21,586 bases of DNA from JACPLA01 sp035291905. GTDB taxonomy: Bacteria; Bacteroidota; Ignavibacteria; UBA10030. Shown here piece after piece: positions 1-7,308 of this stretch (positions are counted from its first letter, which is position 1; the number at the start of each line of letters is the position of its first letter). The notes under the pieces were generated by a model, which worked only from the letters and a program-made list of their open reading frames with translations, made no database searches and was not told the DNA's origin. Location: contig DATDRF010000294.1 of assembly GCA_035291905.1 (NCBI GenBank), positions 1-21,586 on the forward strand. The letters run 5' to 3'. The position numbers were made by a program, and so were the translations under genes.

Positions 1-1518
1 AACTACAAGGTTGTCGCGATCGTCGGGGACGGATCACTCACAGGAGGCATGGCCTACGAGGCAATGAACAATGCCGGCGTGCTGAAGAAAGACATGATTG
101 TCGTGATCAATGACAATCAAATGGTCTCTCTTTCCTCTCTCAATCCCACGCTCTGGTCGTTCCACGACTACTTCTCGGCAGTGCTGACTCATCCGACCTA
201 TAACAAGTTCAAGGCAAATGTCTGGGATCTCACCGGCAAGCTCGATCACTTTGGAGATCGGCTGCGCGTCGTTGCGCAGAAACTCGAGAAGGGCGTAAAG
301 GCGGTCGTCACCCCGGGAATGCTCTTCGAAGCGCTGGGCTTCAGGTACTTCGGCCCCTTCAACGGACACAATGTCGTGAAGCTTGTGGAGATCTTCCGTC
401 ACGTGAAGGATCTCAAGGGTCCGATTCTTATCCACGCCATTACCCAGAAGGGAAAGGGATACGGGCCTGCCGAAAAAGAGGCAACGAGACTGCACGGTGT
501 GACTCCTTTTGACAAGATCACGGGAGTGATGCACAAGAAGGGGGATGAGAAGCCCGCCTTTACGACCATCTTTGGCGAGGCGATGGTCGACATCTGTGAA
601 ATGAATCCCAAAGTTGTGGGAATCACTGCAGCGATGCCGGATGGAACGGGCCTGACGATCCTTCAGGGGAAAATGCCTGAACGGTTTTTTGACGTTGGCA
701 TTGCCGAGCAGCATGCGGTGACATTTGCCGCTGGAATGGCGACGGAAGGGTATATCCCCGTCGCCGCAATCTACTCGACGTTCCTCCAGAGAGCTTTTGA
801 CCAGGTCGTCCATGACGTGGCGATACAGAAGCTCCATGTGGTGTTTGTGCTTGACCGCGGCGGCCTCGTGGGCGCCGATGGTCCGACGCATCACGGATCG
901 CTCGATCTTGCCTACTTGAGATGCATCCAGGGAATGGTGGTGATGGCCCCGAAGGACGAGCAGGAACTCCGCGACATGCTCTTCACCGCAATTGAGACCA
1001 AGGGACCTGTCGCCCTCCGATATCCGCGAGGCAATGCCCTGGGTGTCCCGCTTCGAAAAGAATTCAGAAAAATAGAAATTGGGAAGGCCGAGATTGTCCG
1101 CCGCGGCAAGGATGTGGCGTTCCTGGCAATCGGAAACATGGTCCAGAGTGCGCTGTCGGCTGCGGAAATACTGGCGAAGGAAGGAATTGAAGCCGAGGTC
1201 GTGAATATGCGCTTTGTGAAGCCGCTTGATGATGCTCTCGTGGCGGATGTGGCATCGCGAATCGAATCGATCATAACCATCGAAGACAATGTCATTCAGG
1301 GCGGATTCGGCTCTGCGGTGCTGGAATCGCTCGTGGAGCAGGGCAAAGGAAAGAATTCCGTGAAGCTCCTTGGACTTCCGGATTCTTTTGTGGATCACGG
1401 TACTCCAAAGGAATTGCATCAACTCTTGAAGCTTCATCCGCAGGGCATTGCAGAAACTGCGAAAATATTTCTTTCTTCAAACGAAGGAAAATCCGCACTC
1501 GAACTACTTACCACCTGA
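1..1518 (+). CDS. dxs: 1-deoxy-D-xylulose-5-phosphate synthase, 5' end cut by window edge
   Basis: Cytoplasmic, thiamine diphosphate-dependent enzyme that condenses pyruvate and glyceraldehyde 3-phosphate to DXP, the first step of the MEP isoprenoid pathway. The frame is open from base 1, so 505 residues are visible; the family is usually about 620-640, so roughly 120 N-terminal residues are missing. The fragment opens just before the ThDP/Mg motif: GDGSLTGG near visible residues 9-16 and NDN near 37-39. Then come GMLFEALGFRYFGPFNGHN, KGKGYGPAE, the FDVGIAEQHAVTFAAGMA segment with the catalytic Glu, DRGGLVGADGPTHHG and RYPRG, which together cover the end of the ThDP domain, the pyrimidine-binding domain and the C-terminal domain. 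The ATG at 49 is internal, not a start. The next gene begins 12 bases after the stop. The identification is secure. Confidence 0.96.
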   Translation, partial: NYKVVAIVGDGSLTGGMAYEAMNNAGVLKKDMIVVINDNQMVSLSSLNPTLWSFHDYFSAVLTHPTYNKFKANVWDLTGKLDHFGDRLRVVAQKLEKGVKAVVTPGMLFEALGFRYFGPFNGHNVVKLVEIFRHVKDLKGPILIHAITQKGKGYGPAEKEATRLHGVTPFDKITGVMHKKGDEKPAFTTIFGEAMVDICEMNPKVVGITAAMPDGTGLTILQGKMPERFFDVGIAEQHAVTFAAGMATEGYIPVAAIYSTFLQRAFDQVVHDVAIQKLHVVFVLDRGGLVGADGPTHHGSLDLAYLRCIQGMVVMAPKDEQELRDMLFTAIETKGPVALRYPRGNALGVPLRKEFRKIEIGKAEIVRRGKDVAFLAIGNMVQSALSAAEILAKEGIEAEVVNMRFVKPLDDALVADVASRIESIITIEDNVIQGGFGSAVLESLVEQGKGKNSVKLLGLPDSFVDHGTPKELHQLLKLHPQGIAETAKIFLSSNEGKSALELLTT

Positions 1519-1530
1519 TCGAACCGCCGA

Positions 1531-2538
1531 ATGGAAAAAGTAACTGTAGGTATCATCGGTTTGGGAGGGATCGCTCAGACTATCCACCTTCCCATTCTTT
1601 CGAAACTTCCCGACGTCGAAATTGTTGCCGTCTGCGACCTTGACGGTTCAAAAGCCCGCTCTCTCGCCGCAAAGTACGGCGTGAGGCGCTCATACGACGA
1701 TTATCAGACGATGTTGAAGGAAGAGGAGAACCTTGTAGGGATCGATATCTGTGTTTCGACGAATGCCCACAAGGAGGTGGCAGCGGCGGCGCTGGAGGCG
1801 AAGAAGCACCTTTTGATCGAAAAGCCGCTGGCCCGGACACAGAAAGAGGCCATCGATATCGTTGCCGACGCCAAGAAGCACGGGAGGATGTTGATGGTGG
1901 GAATGAACAACCGGTTCCGGCCGGATTCCATGATTCTGAAGAGTTTTATTCAGGAGAAAGAACTCGGAAAGATCTATTACGCGAAGGCGGGATGGCTGAA
2001 GAAACTCAGTCTCGCGAACCCGTGGCTCACAAGGAAAGAACAATCGGGGGGAGGTGTGGTCCTCGATCTTGGCATTGTGATGTTTGACCTGACCTTCTGG
2101 ATGATGGGATATCCTGAGGTGAACGAAGTAATTGCCGCCAACTATTCGCACAATACCAAAGGAGTCGAGGATTCTTCCGTGGTGTTTATTCGAATGAAGA
2201 ACGGGTCCACGATCACGATCGAGTCGAGCTGGTCTTTTGAATCGGAACAGGACTTTTTTTATTGTGATGTGTTCGGAACGGAAGGGAGCGGGTCGCTGAA
2301 TCCTTTCAGGATTCTGAAGAAAATGCATGGGAACCTTGTGAACCTTGCTCCGGTCTCTCATGATACGCCGCTTACTCTCTATCGTAAGTCGTACGAGAAT
2401 GAACTGAAGCACTGGGTCGGGGCTCTGCGCGGGATTCACCCGCTCGCTTCAACGGGGGAAGAGGCGGTCCACCGTATGAAGATCGTTGATGCGATCTACA
2501 AGTCGGCAAAGACCGGCAAGAGCGCCCGGCTGCAGTAA
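1531..2538 (+). CDS. Gfo/Idh/MocA-family NAD(P)-dependent oxidoreductase
   Basis: A 335-residue predicted cytoplasmic sugar or cyclitol dehydrogenase/reductase; the substrate cannot be told from sequence. The N-terminal Rossmann fold has the nucleotide-binding GLGGIAQ at residues 10-16, an acidic strand end (VCDLDGSKA) and the family EKP motif at 97-99, followed by MNNRFRP. The C-terminal alpha/beta domain carries the GGGVVLDLG stretch at about 173-181. In many family members that stretch reads D-x-G-x-H-x-x-D; here the His position is Val183 (DLGIVMFD), so the usual second catalytic residue appears to be missing. Length is normal. The gene starts 12 bases after dxs and the next gene follows 23 bases later, so it is probably co-transcribed. 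Its neighbours do not reveal a pathway. Confidence 0.9.
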   Translation: MEKVTVGIIGLGGIAQTIHLPILSKLPDVEIVAVCDLDGSKARSLAAKYGVRRSYDDYQTMLKEEENLVGIDICVSTNAHKEVAAAALEAKKHLLIEKPLARTQKEAIDIVADAKKHGRMLMVGMNNRFRPDSMILKSFIQEKELGKIYYAKAGWLKKLSLANPWLTRKEQSGGGVVLDLGIVMFDLTFWMMGYPEVNEVIAANYSHNTKGVEDSSVVFIRMKNGSTITIESSWSFESEQDFFYCDVFGTEGSGSLNPFRILKKMHGNLVNLAPVSHDTPLTLYRKSYENELKHWVGALRGIHPLASTGEEAVHRMKIVDAIYKSAKTGKSARLQ

Positions 2539-2561
2539 ACCTGCTTTGGAATCATTGAGGC

Positions 2562-3362
2562 ATGCGCCAAACCAATGAACCGGCTTTTCTCAATCCGCTT
2601 ATTGCCCTCCTGACTGATTTTGGCCAATCGGATCACTACGTAGGTGTCGTCAAAGGAGTCATCGCTTCCATCGCCCCTTTGGCCAGAGTGGTGGACATCT
2701 CTCATGAGGTCAAACCGCATGCTGTGAGGGAAGCGTCGTATCTGCTTTGGGCTTCGTACAGGTTCTTTCCCTCAAATTCAATTTTTGTCCCCATTGTAGA
2801 TCCGGGAGTGGGAGGCCGACGCAGAATCATCGCCGCGCGTACGGAGAAGCACTTCTTTGTTGCGCCCGACAACGGCGTGCTCCAACTTGTCGGGGCAGAA
2901 GAGCCCTTTGTTGAATGCCGTGAGGTGAAAACCGACAACTCACCGTTTATCCTTTCACCGGTGTCGGCGACGTTCCAGGGACGGGATGTCCTTGCTCCTG
3001 TCGCTGCATATTTGGCGAGCGGAGTCCCGTGCTCCGAATTTGGTCCTGCGTGTGAAGTGCCGCGATCGGATGTCCCGTTTGCCGCATCGATAAGTCACCG
3101 AACCGGGTATGTTCTGCACTGCGACCGGTTCGGAAACATCGTCACAAATATCAGGAATGAGATGTTTGAATCGATAGCGGCGATCAGGATCAAGAGATCG
3201 GTCGTTGCGAATAAAATACGATTCTATCAGGAAGGAAAAGTGAATTTGCCGAGTCTTATCAGGGGGAGTAGTGGATTGGTTGAGATTGTTATGAAAGAGG
3301 GGAGTGCCTCAGGTCGACTCGGGGTTCAACCTGAGACATCCTTTAGGATCGAATGGCGATAA
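2562..3362 (+). CDS. SAM hydrolase / SAM hydroxide adenosyltransferase family (DUF62)
   Basis: A 266-residue member of the family that splits S-adenosylmethionine into adenosine and methionine and is related to SAM halogenases (fluorinase, chlorinase). Family motifs appear in order: LLTDFGQSDHYVGVVKG (17-32), VDPGVGGRRR (79-88), APDNGVLQLV, TFQGRDVLAPVAA (137-149) and the C-terminal DRFGNIVTN. As I recall the family, hydrolases use an Asp-Arg-His triad. Asp80 and Arg87 are present at the right spacing, but the expected His in the usual TFHGRD motif is Gln139 here, so activity or chemistry may differ. The stop overlaps the ribD start by 10 bases, suggesting translational coupling. A role in the riboflavin cluster is not evident. 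Confidence 0.9.
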   Translation: MRQTNEPAFLNPLIALLTDFGQSDHYVGVVKGVIASIAPLARVVDISHEVKPHAVREASYLLWASYRFFPSNSIFVPIVDPGVGGRRRIIAARTEKHFFVAPDNGVLQLVGAEEPFVECREVKTDNSPFILSPVSATFQGRDVLAPVAAYLASGVPCSEFGPACEVPRSDVPFAASISHRTGYVLHCDRFGNIVTNIRNEMFESIAAIRIKRSVVANKIRFYQEGKVNLPSLIRGSSGLVEIVMKEGSASGRLGVQPETSFRIEWR

Positions 3363-4441
3363 ACGATGAAGCATATATGCACCGTTGCCTGGACCTGGCT
3401 ATGAAAGGGGCAGCCCGGGTACACCCGAATCCGATGGTGGGGTGTGTGATCGTAAGGAAAGGTCGCATCGTTGGCGAGGGATTTCATCGGCGTTTTGGCG
3501 GTGCGCATGCAGAGGTCGTGGCATTGGGGATGGCTGGCGGAAAGGCGCGTGGTGCTACGCTCTATGTCAACCTCGAACCGTGTGCTCATCATGGAAAGAC
3601 CCCGCCGTGTGTCGACGCGATTCTCAAGGCCGGGGTGGCAAGGGTTGTGAGCGCAACGAAAGATCCCAACCCGCTCGTTGCAGGAAGAGGATTTCGAAAG
3701 CTCCGTTCTGCAGGTGTTATGGTGACAAACGGGATCATGCGGGATGAGGCCCGTGAGTTGAATGAGATGTTCTTCTCGTTTATGGAAAAGGGGCTTCCCT
3801 TCGTCGGAGTGAAGGTTGCACAGACGCTGGACGGCAAGATCGCAGATCACAGGGGTCGTTCCAAGTGGATTACTTCTCCTCAGGCACGGAGGCATGCACA
3901 CCTGCTTCGTTCGATGTACGGCTCCGTTCTGGTCGGAGCTTCAACGGTTCGAAAGGACAATCCGCTCCTCACTGTTCGCGCAATCAGGGGAAGAGATCCG
4001 ATACGTGTCGTCGTCGATGGCAGGTTTTCTGTTCCGCAGAAAGCAAAAATGCTGCTGAATTCCGATTCACAGACAATCGTCATTACCTCCAGTGCTGCTC
4101 TCAAACGAAAGAGGGCGAAATCGTTGCTCCTTGAAAAGAGGGGTGTCGCGGTGCTGGGAATCGAAGGGGGCGCAAATCTGCGGCCCCGGGACATTCTCAA
4201 GGTCCTTGCAGGAGTGGGAATAACTTCAGTGCTGATCGAAGGGGGAGCGCGGACAATACGGGTGTTTTTAGAGAACGGTTTGGTCAACAAAATTCACTGC
4301 TTCATCGCACCGAGGATACTTGGCGGGGGATTGACGGGGCTCGAAATGAGCTCCCTGGGCCTGCGATCTGCTGCCGTGCTCCGGAAAAGAAGAGTCATGC
4401 TTCTCGGTCCGGACCTTCTGGTTGAGGGAACACTCAAATGA
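3353..4441 (+). CDS. ribD: Bifunctional riboflavin biosynthesis deaminase/reductase RibD
   Basis: A 362-residue cytoplasmic enzyme that performs the deamination and NADPH-dependent side-chain reduction steps converting the GTP cyclohydrolase II product to 5-amino-6-ribitylamino-uracil phosphate. The N-terminal deaminase (about 1-145) has the zinc and catalytic residues His52-Ala-Glu54 and Cys77/Cys86 in EPCAHHGKTPPC. The reductase domain follows, with VAQTLDGKIA, SKWITSPQARRHAHLLR, VGASTVRKDNPLLTVR, LIEGGARTI and APRILGG. Length is normal for the fused form. The start lies inside the end of the upstream gene (10-base overlap), and the stop overlaps the next start as ATGA, both consistent with an operon. 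ribE follows one gene later. No FMN riboswitch is visible nearby, and there would be no intergenic room for one. Confidence 0.96.
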   Translation: MAINDEAYMHRCLDLAMKGAARVHPNPMVGCVIVRKGRIVGEGFHRRFGGAHAEVVALGMAGGKARGATLYVNLEPCAHHGKTPPCVDAILKAGVARVVSATKDPNPLVAGRGFRKLRSAGVMVTNGIMRDEARELNEMFFSFMEKGLPFVGVKVAQTLDGKIADHRGRSKWITSPQARRHAHLLRSMYGSVLVGASTVRKDNPLLTVRAIRGRDPIRVVVDGRFSVPQKAKMLLNSDSQTIVITSSAALKRKRAKSLLLEKRGVAVLGIEGGANLRPRDILKVLAGVGITSVLIEGGARTIRVFLENGLVNKIHCFIAPRILGGGLTGLEMSSLGLRSAAVLRKRRVMLLGPDLLVEGTLK

Positions 4442-5322
4442 CATCCCTTGTTCTTTTCGCAATGGTTCTCGCATTTCAGTCTTCTCAGGATGACCGATGG
4501 GATCGGCTGCGGAATGAGCTTCTCGAGCTCTTTGCGCCCGTTCAAGGCGTGTTTGGTGTTGCGGTGGAGGATCTCTCCACGGGAAAGCGGCTGCTCATCA
4601 ATGAACGAGAGATGTTCCATGCTGCGAGTACGATGAAGACCCCGGTCATGATCGAACTGTATCGCCAAGCTGACGCGGGAAAATTCCGTCTCGATGACAG
4701 CATCGCCGTCAGGAATGAGTTTCGCAGTATTGTCGACGGCTCGGTGTATGCCCTCAATCCCAAGGACGACAGTGACGAGGATCTTTACACGCGGGCCGGA
4801 ACAAAGATGACGATGCGGGAATTGATCCTCCGTATGATCACAAGGAGCAGCAACCTTGCAACAAATCTGCTCATAGAGTTTGTGGATGCCAGGAGCGTCA
4901 CCGCGACAATGCGGTCACTCGGGGCAGATTCAATCCAGGTGTTGCGGGGAGTGGAAGACCAGAAAGCATATGATCTGGGGATGAACAATCGCACAACCGC
5001 CTACGACCTGCTCATGGTCTATCGTGCTCTCTCAGAAGGGAAGATTGCCGGTCCGGAAAGCCGAAAGGAAATGCTGCAGATTCTTGAGTCACAGGAGTTC
5101 CACAGCATGATTCCGGCGCTGCTTCCGAAAGGGACGAGAGTGGCACACAAGACTGGAAGCATTACGGGTGTTCAGCATGATTCCGGGATCGTGTATCTCC
5201 CCGGCGGTCGTAGCTACGTGGTCGTGATCCTCTCGAAAGAGTTGAAAGACAACAAGGACGGAATGCAGGCGATAGCAGCGGCATCGAAACTGATTTACGA
5301 CTTCATGGCGGAGCAGCGCTGA
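4438..5322 (+). CDS. Class A beta-lactamase-fold serine hydrolase, predicted exported
   Basis: A 294-residue protein with a short hydrophobic N-terminus (about residues 1-14) that could be a signal peptide. It has the penicilloyl-serine hydrolase motifs: Ser64-Thr-Met-Lys67 (SxxK), Ser137-Ser-Asn139 (SxN), a possible omega-loop Glu173 in RGVED, and Lys238-Thr-Gly (KTG). Order, spacing and length fit class A beta-lactamase-like hydrolases. Members may be true beta-lactamases, other peptidoglycan-related hydrolases or housekeeping esterases, and the sequence alone does not decide. The start overlaps the ribD stop by four bases (ATGA) and the stop shares one base with the ribE start, so this gene is embedded in the riboflavin cluster. 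That placement argues for a chromosomal housekeeping gene rather than acquired resistance. Confidence 0.88.
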   Translation: MTSLVLFAMVLAFQSSQDDRWDRLRNELLELFAPVQGVFGVAVEDLSTGKRLLINEREMFHAASTMKTPVMIELYRQADAGKFRLDDSIAVRNEFRSIVDGSVYALNPKDDSDEDLYTRAGTKMTMRELILRMITRSSNLATNLLIEFVDARSVTATMRSLGADSIQVLRGVEDQKAYDLGMNNRTTAYDLLMVYRALSEGKIAGPESRKEMLQILESQEFHSMIPALLPKGTRVAHKTGSITGVQHDSGIVYLPGGRSYVVVILSKELKDNKDGMQAIAAASKLIYDFMAEQR

Positions 5323-5918
5323 TGTTCACGGGAATCGTTGAGGAAATGGGAACGATCAGGAAGGTCGTTCGGCAGCGAGGCTCCGTGCTGTTCTCCATCG
5401 AGGGGAGGAAGACGGGAAGGAGCCTCCGGGCGAACGACAGCATCGCAGTGGACGGAGTGTGTTTGACTGTCATCAGGCGGAAGAAGACCATATTCGATGT
5501 CCAGGCAGTGGAGGAGACGTTGAAAAAGACGACGCTTGGGAGGCTTGCAGTCTCTTCGAAGGTGAACCTGGAACGCCCATTGACCGGAAACTCGAGGCTC
5601 GGCGGGCATTTTGTCCTGGGCCATGTCGACGGCGCCGGCATCGTTGAGAAGATCGACCGGCGCAAAAGCAGCTGGTTGTTCTGGATCAGAATCCCCGGGA
5701 AACATCGGCGCTTGTTGATACCGGTAGGTTCGGTTGCAGTAAATGGTGTGAGTCTCACGGTCGCTGCTTTGAAGGCGGATCGCTTTGGGGTCTCCATCAT
5801 TCCCCATACATGGCGAGTGACCACGTTTCGCAGGCTTTCCGTCGGAGATCGGGTCAACATCGAGCTTGACATGCTGGGAAAATACGTCGCTCAGCTGTTG
5901 CGGGCGAGAAGGGGATGA
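5322..5918 (+). CDS. ribE: Riboflavin synthase alpha subunit
   Basis: A 198-residue enzyme that dismutates two 6,7-dimethyl-8-ribityllumazine molecules into riboflavin and 5-amino-6-ribitylaminouracil, the last step of riboflavin synthesis. It shows the diagnostic start MFTGIVEE.G and two internal lumazine-binding repeats. The first contains NDSIAVDGVCLTV (38-50). The second begins at GGHFVLGHVDG (94-104) and contains SVAVNGVSLTV; both are beta-barrel halves of similar size. The gene shares one base with the preceding hydrolase stop (TGATG). The product is also called RibC in some bacteria. ribA/B and ribH, needed for the full pathway, are not in the window. Confidence 0.95.
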   Translation: MFTGIVEEMGTIRKVVRQRGSVLFSIEGRKTGRSLRANDSIAVDGVCLTVIRRKKTIFDVQAVEETLKKTTLGRLAVSSKVNLERPLTGNSRLGGHFVLGHVDGAGIVEKIDRRKSSWLFWIRIPGKHRRLLIPVGSVAVNGVSLTVAALKADRFGVSIIPHTWRVTTFRRLSVGDRVNIELDMLGKYVAQLLRARRG

Positions 5919-5921
5919 GGG

Positions 5922-6674
5922 ATGAGCAGGAGAATCATCTACAAGATCAATGAACGTCCCGAGTATCTGGTGACAGAGGAAGAATGGGACGAAGTCAAGC
6001 GCCTGCAGCATTGGTATAACAGCGAATTCTCTTGGTCGGCAGGCAAACTGGCATTCAAACGGTATGTGCTGTTCGCCAATGTCGATGAGTTTTCGGGATT
6101 GGACACGCCAATTTGGGAGATCATTGGCGAGCGAAAATTAAAGCTCAGGAACCAGGGCTATTCCGAATATCAGATTGTCGAGCAGCTCGAGCGCGACAGG
6201 CTTATCGTTGTGAAATGGGGAGGCTACTATGACGATTGCCTTGCCAGCGGTTTCACCCGCGTCGCGGACAACGAGTGGAACGCTTTTCTCGTTTGTGATT
6301 TTCTGCTGAAGGTGTCGACACTGCTTCCGCATGTTATGGTGGAGGTTCAGGATGAAGGCCGATTTGTGAGGACCAAGCGTCTCTGGCTGCGTGACGCCGT
6401 GGCGATGCTGCCCCGACACGCACGCCCGTCGGGATGGGCCAGGGTTCTGAAGACAAAAGGATTCTTTGCATGTGTCGATCCGCAAAAATACGACAAGCAT
6501 CCGGTCTTCAGAAATTCAATACCGGGATTCAACGATCTCGATGCGGAGGATCGCCGGGCCGTTGTGCGCAACTGGAATTGGCTGGGCTTTGACAATGGCG
6601 AGGGGAGCCAGGAGTCCGGCCCGGGATTGGTGAATCTTAATTCCAAGCTCAGGGGTGTGGATTTCTTCGACTGA
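5922..6674 (+). CDS. Hypothetical protein, 250 residues
   Basis: I do not recognise this protein. It begins three bases after the ribE stop, so it is probably the last gene of the cluster. It has no signal peptide or membrane segment and looks soluble. It is rich in Trp and aromatic residues (QHWYNSEFSWSAG, VVKWGGYYDD, VVRNWNWLGFDNG), with an Arg/Lys-rich middle section and an acidic, Gly/Ser-containing tail. A hydrophobic stretch around AFLVCDFLLKVSTLLPHVMVEV is more like a buried helix-strand than a membrane span. Codon usage resembles its neighbours, and the reading frame is supported by the tight spacing. Function unknown. Confidence 0.8.
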   Translation: MSRRIIYKINERPEYLVTEEEWDEVKRLQHWYNSEFSWSAGKLAFKRYVLFANVDEFSGLDTPIWEIIGERKLKLRNQGYSEYQIVEQLERDRLIVVKWGGYYDDCLASGFTRVADNEWNAFLVCDFLLKVSTLLPHVMVEVQDEGRFVRTKRLWLRDAVAMLPRHARPSGWARVLKTKGFFACVDPQKYDKHPVFRNSIPGFNDLDAEDRRAVVRNWNWLGFDNGEGSQESGPGLVNLNSKLRGVDFFD

Positions 6675-6677
6675 CCG

Positions 6678-6706
6678 TTGCTTTTTTGGCGAATCGTGGG
6701 TATCTT
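6678..6706 (+). promoter_or_regulatory. Candidate sigma70-like promoter upstream of secG
   Basis: TTGCTT (6678-6683) and TATCTT (6701-6706) are separated by exactly 17 bases in the 79-base gap before secG. This is a reasonable match to -35/-10 boxes. Bacteroidota often use different housekeeping promoter motifs, so the call is tentative. Confidence 0.3.
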
Positions 6707-6713
6707 ATTCAAT

Positions 6714-6738
6714 TCCCGCCTGGAGCGGGATTTTCTTT
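6714..6738 (+). terminator. Possible rho-independent terminator between the rib cluster and secG
   Basis: A six-pair GC-rich stem, TCCCGC (6714-6719) with GCGGGA (6725-6730), has a five-base loop and is followed by TTTTCTTT. It would end the upstream transcript. It also falls directly after the predicted secG promoter, so it could instead sit at the 5' end of the secG mRNA. Confidence 0.5.
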
Positions 6739-6753
6739 CTCGAGGGATAACAA

Positions 6754-7086
6754 ATGTTCACATTTTTTCTGGTTGTGGAGATCATTGTCGGCATTCTCCT
6801 GACGATCGTCGTTCTCATGCAGGCCAGCAAAGGCGGCGGCCTTGCTGGATCGTTCGGTGGCGGCAACATCGGCACGGTGTTTGGAGTGCGAAGAACTTCG
6901 GACTTCCTGAGCAAGACGACAACAATCCTTGCCATCGTCTTTATGGCCATGGCACTCTTCATCAACAAGGTTGTGCTGCCAAAAGGGAATCAGGTGACCC
7001 CAAGCGTCATTCAGTCCCAGGCACCTCCGTCTGGTGCCCTTCCGCCGGTACAGCAGGGACAGACTCCTCCTCAACCCCAGCGGTAG
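6754..7086 (+). CDS. secG: Preprotein translocase subunit SecG
   Basis: A 110-residue inner-membrane component of the SecYEG channel that assists protein export. The first membrane segment is at about residues 3-24 (FFLVVEIIVGILLTIVVLMQ). It is followed by the conserved cytoplasmic Gly-rich loop QASKGGGLAGSFGGGN and the GVRRTSDFLSKTT motif, then a second membrane segment (about 54-73). The C-terminal tail is rich in Pro and Gln (PPVQQGQTPPQPQR), a common feature of SecG tails. Length is normal. A plausible promoter and a terminator-like hairpin lie upstream. The gene ends immediately before the repeat-rich tRNA-Lys region. Confidence 0.93.
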   Translation: MFTFFLVVEIIVGILLTIVVLMQASKGGGLAGSFGGGNIGTVFGVRRTSDFLSKTTTILAIVFMAMALFINKVVLPKGNQVTPSVIQSQAPPSGALPPVQQGQTPPQPQR

Positions 7087-7188
7087 GATTGCGATTGCCG
7101 ATTTTCGATTGCCGATTGAGTGGGCGAAAAAGCTTCAATCTGTGATCCAAAATCTACAATCTAAAATCTACAATCTACAATCTACAAT
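7087..7188. repeat. Degenerate 7-base-period repeats (two blocks) upstream of tRNA-Lys
   Basis: Directly after the secG stop, 7087-7120 reads as tandem heptads (GATTGCC, GATTTTC, GATTGCC, GATTGAG, the first unit one base short). After about 30 bases, 7151-7185 reads as five heptads of AATCTAC (one AATCTAA). The second block has opposite polarity, since the reverse complement of AATCTAC is GTAGATT. A related, mirrored arrangement lies beside tRNA-Leu at 15149-15495; the best match is 7093-7118 against the reverse complement of 15468-15493, 24 of 26 bases by eye. No coding potential is apparent. Confidence 0.8.
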
Positions 7189-7193
7189 ATTAA

Positions 7194-7209
7194 GCACCCA
7201 TGGCTCAAT
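7194..7209 (+). repeat. Truncated 5' copy of tRNA-Lys
   Basis: GCACCCATGGCTCAAT is identical to the first 16 bases of the intact tRNA-Lys at 7309-7324 and breaks off within the D-loop. Nothing of the anticodon or T arm follows; the next sequence is palindromic. It is a remnant, not a functional tRNA. Confidence 0.85.
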
Positions 7210-7212
7210 CGC

Positions 7213-7295
7213 CAAAACAACCAGCGAACGTTTCATCTGTGAGCTGATGTTGTTTTGCGCGTCCCGCCACATGGGAAGCAGAGTAGAAGGCGGGA
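7213..7295. repeat. Two palindromes between the tRNA-Lys fragment and the intact tRNA
   Basis: The first can pair CAAAACAACCAGC (7213-7225) with GCTG-AT-GTTGTTTTG (7243-7257). The second pairs TCCCGCC (7262-7268) with GGCGGGA (7289-7295). They fill most of the 99 bases between the truncated and intact tRNA copies. They lack the T-run of a terminator. Confidence 0.65.
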
Positions 7296-7308
7296 TCTGA
7301 GAATTCTT

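Noticed and set aside
34..1437. 467-residue open frame on the minus strand
   Set aside because: It lies wholly antisense to dxs, whose motifs are unmistakable. The frame is open because of codon bias, and its translation is His/Arg-rich without family features.
4438..5322. Acquired antibiotic-resistance gene
   Set aside because: The beta-lactamase fold motifs are real, but overlap with ribD and ribE and similar codon use argue for a resident gene; resistance cannot be read from sequence.
3326..6011. Minus-strand frames opposite ribD, the serine hydrolase and ribE
   Set aside because: They are shadows of coupled plus-strand genes with clear motifs, and have no ribosome sites or family signals of their own.
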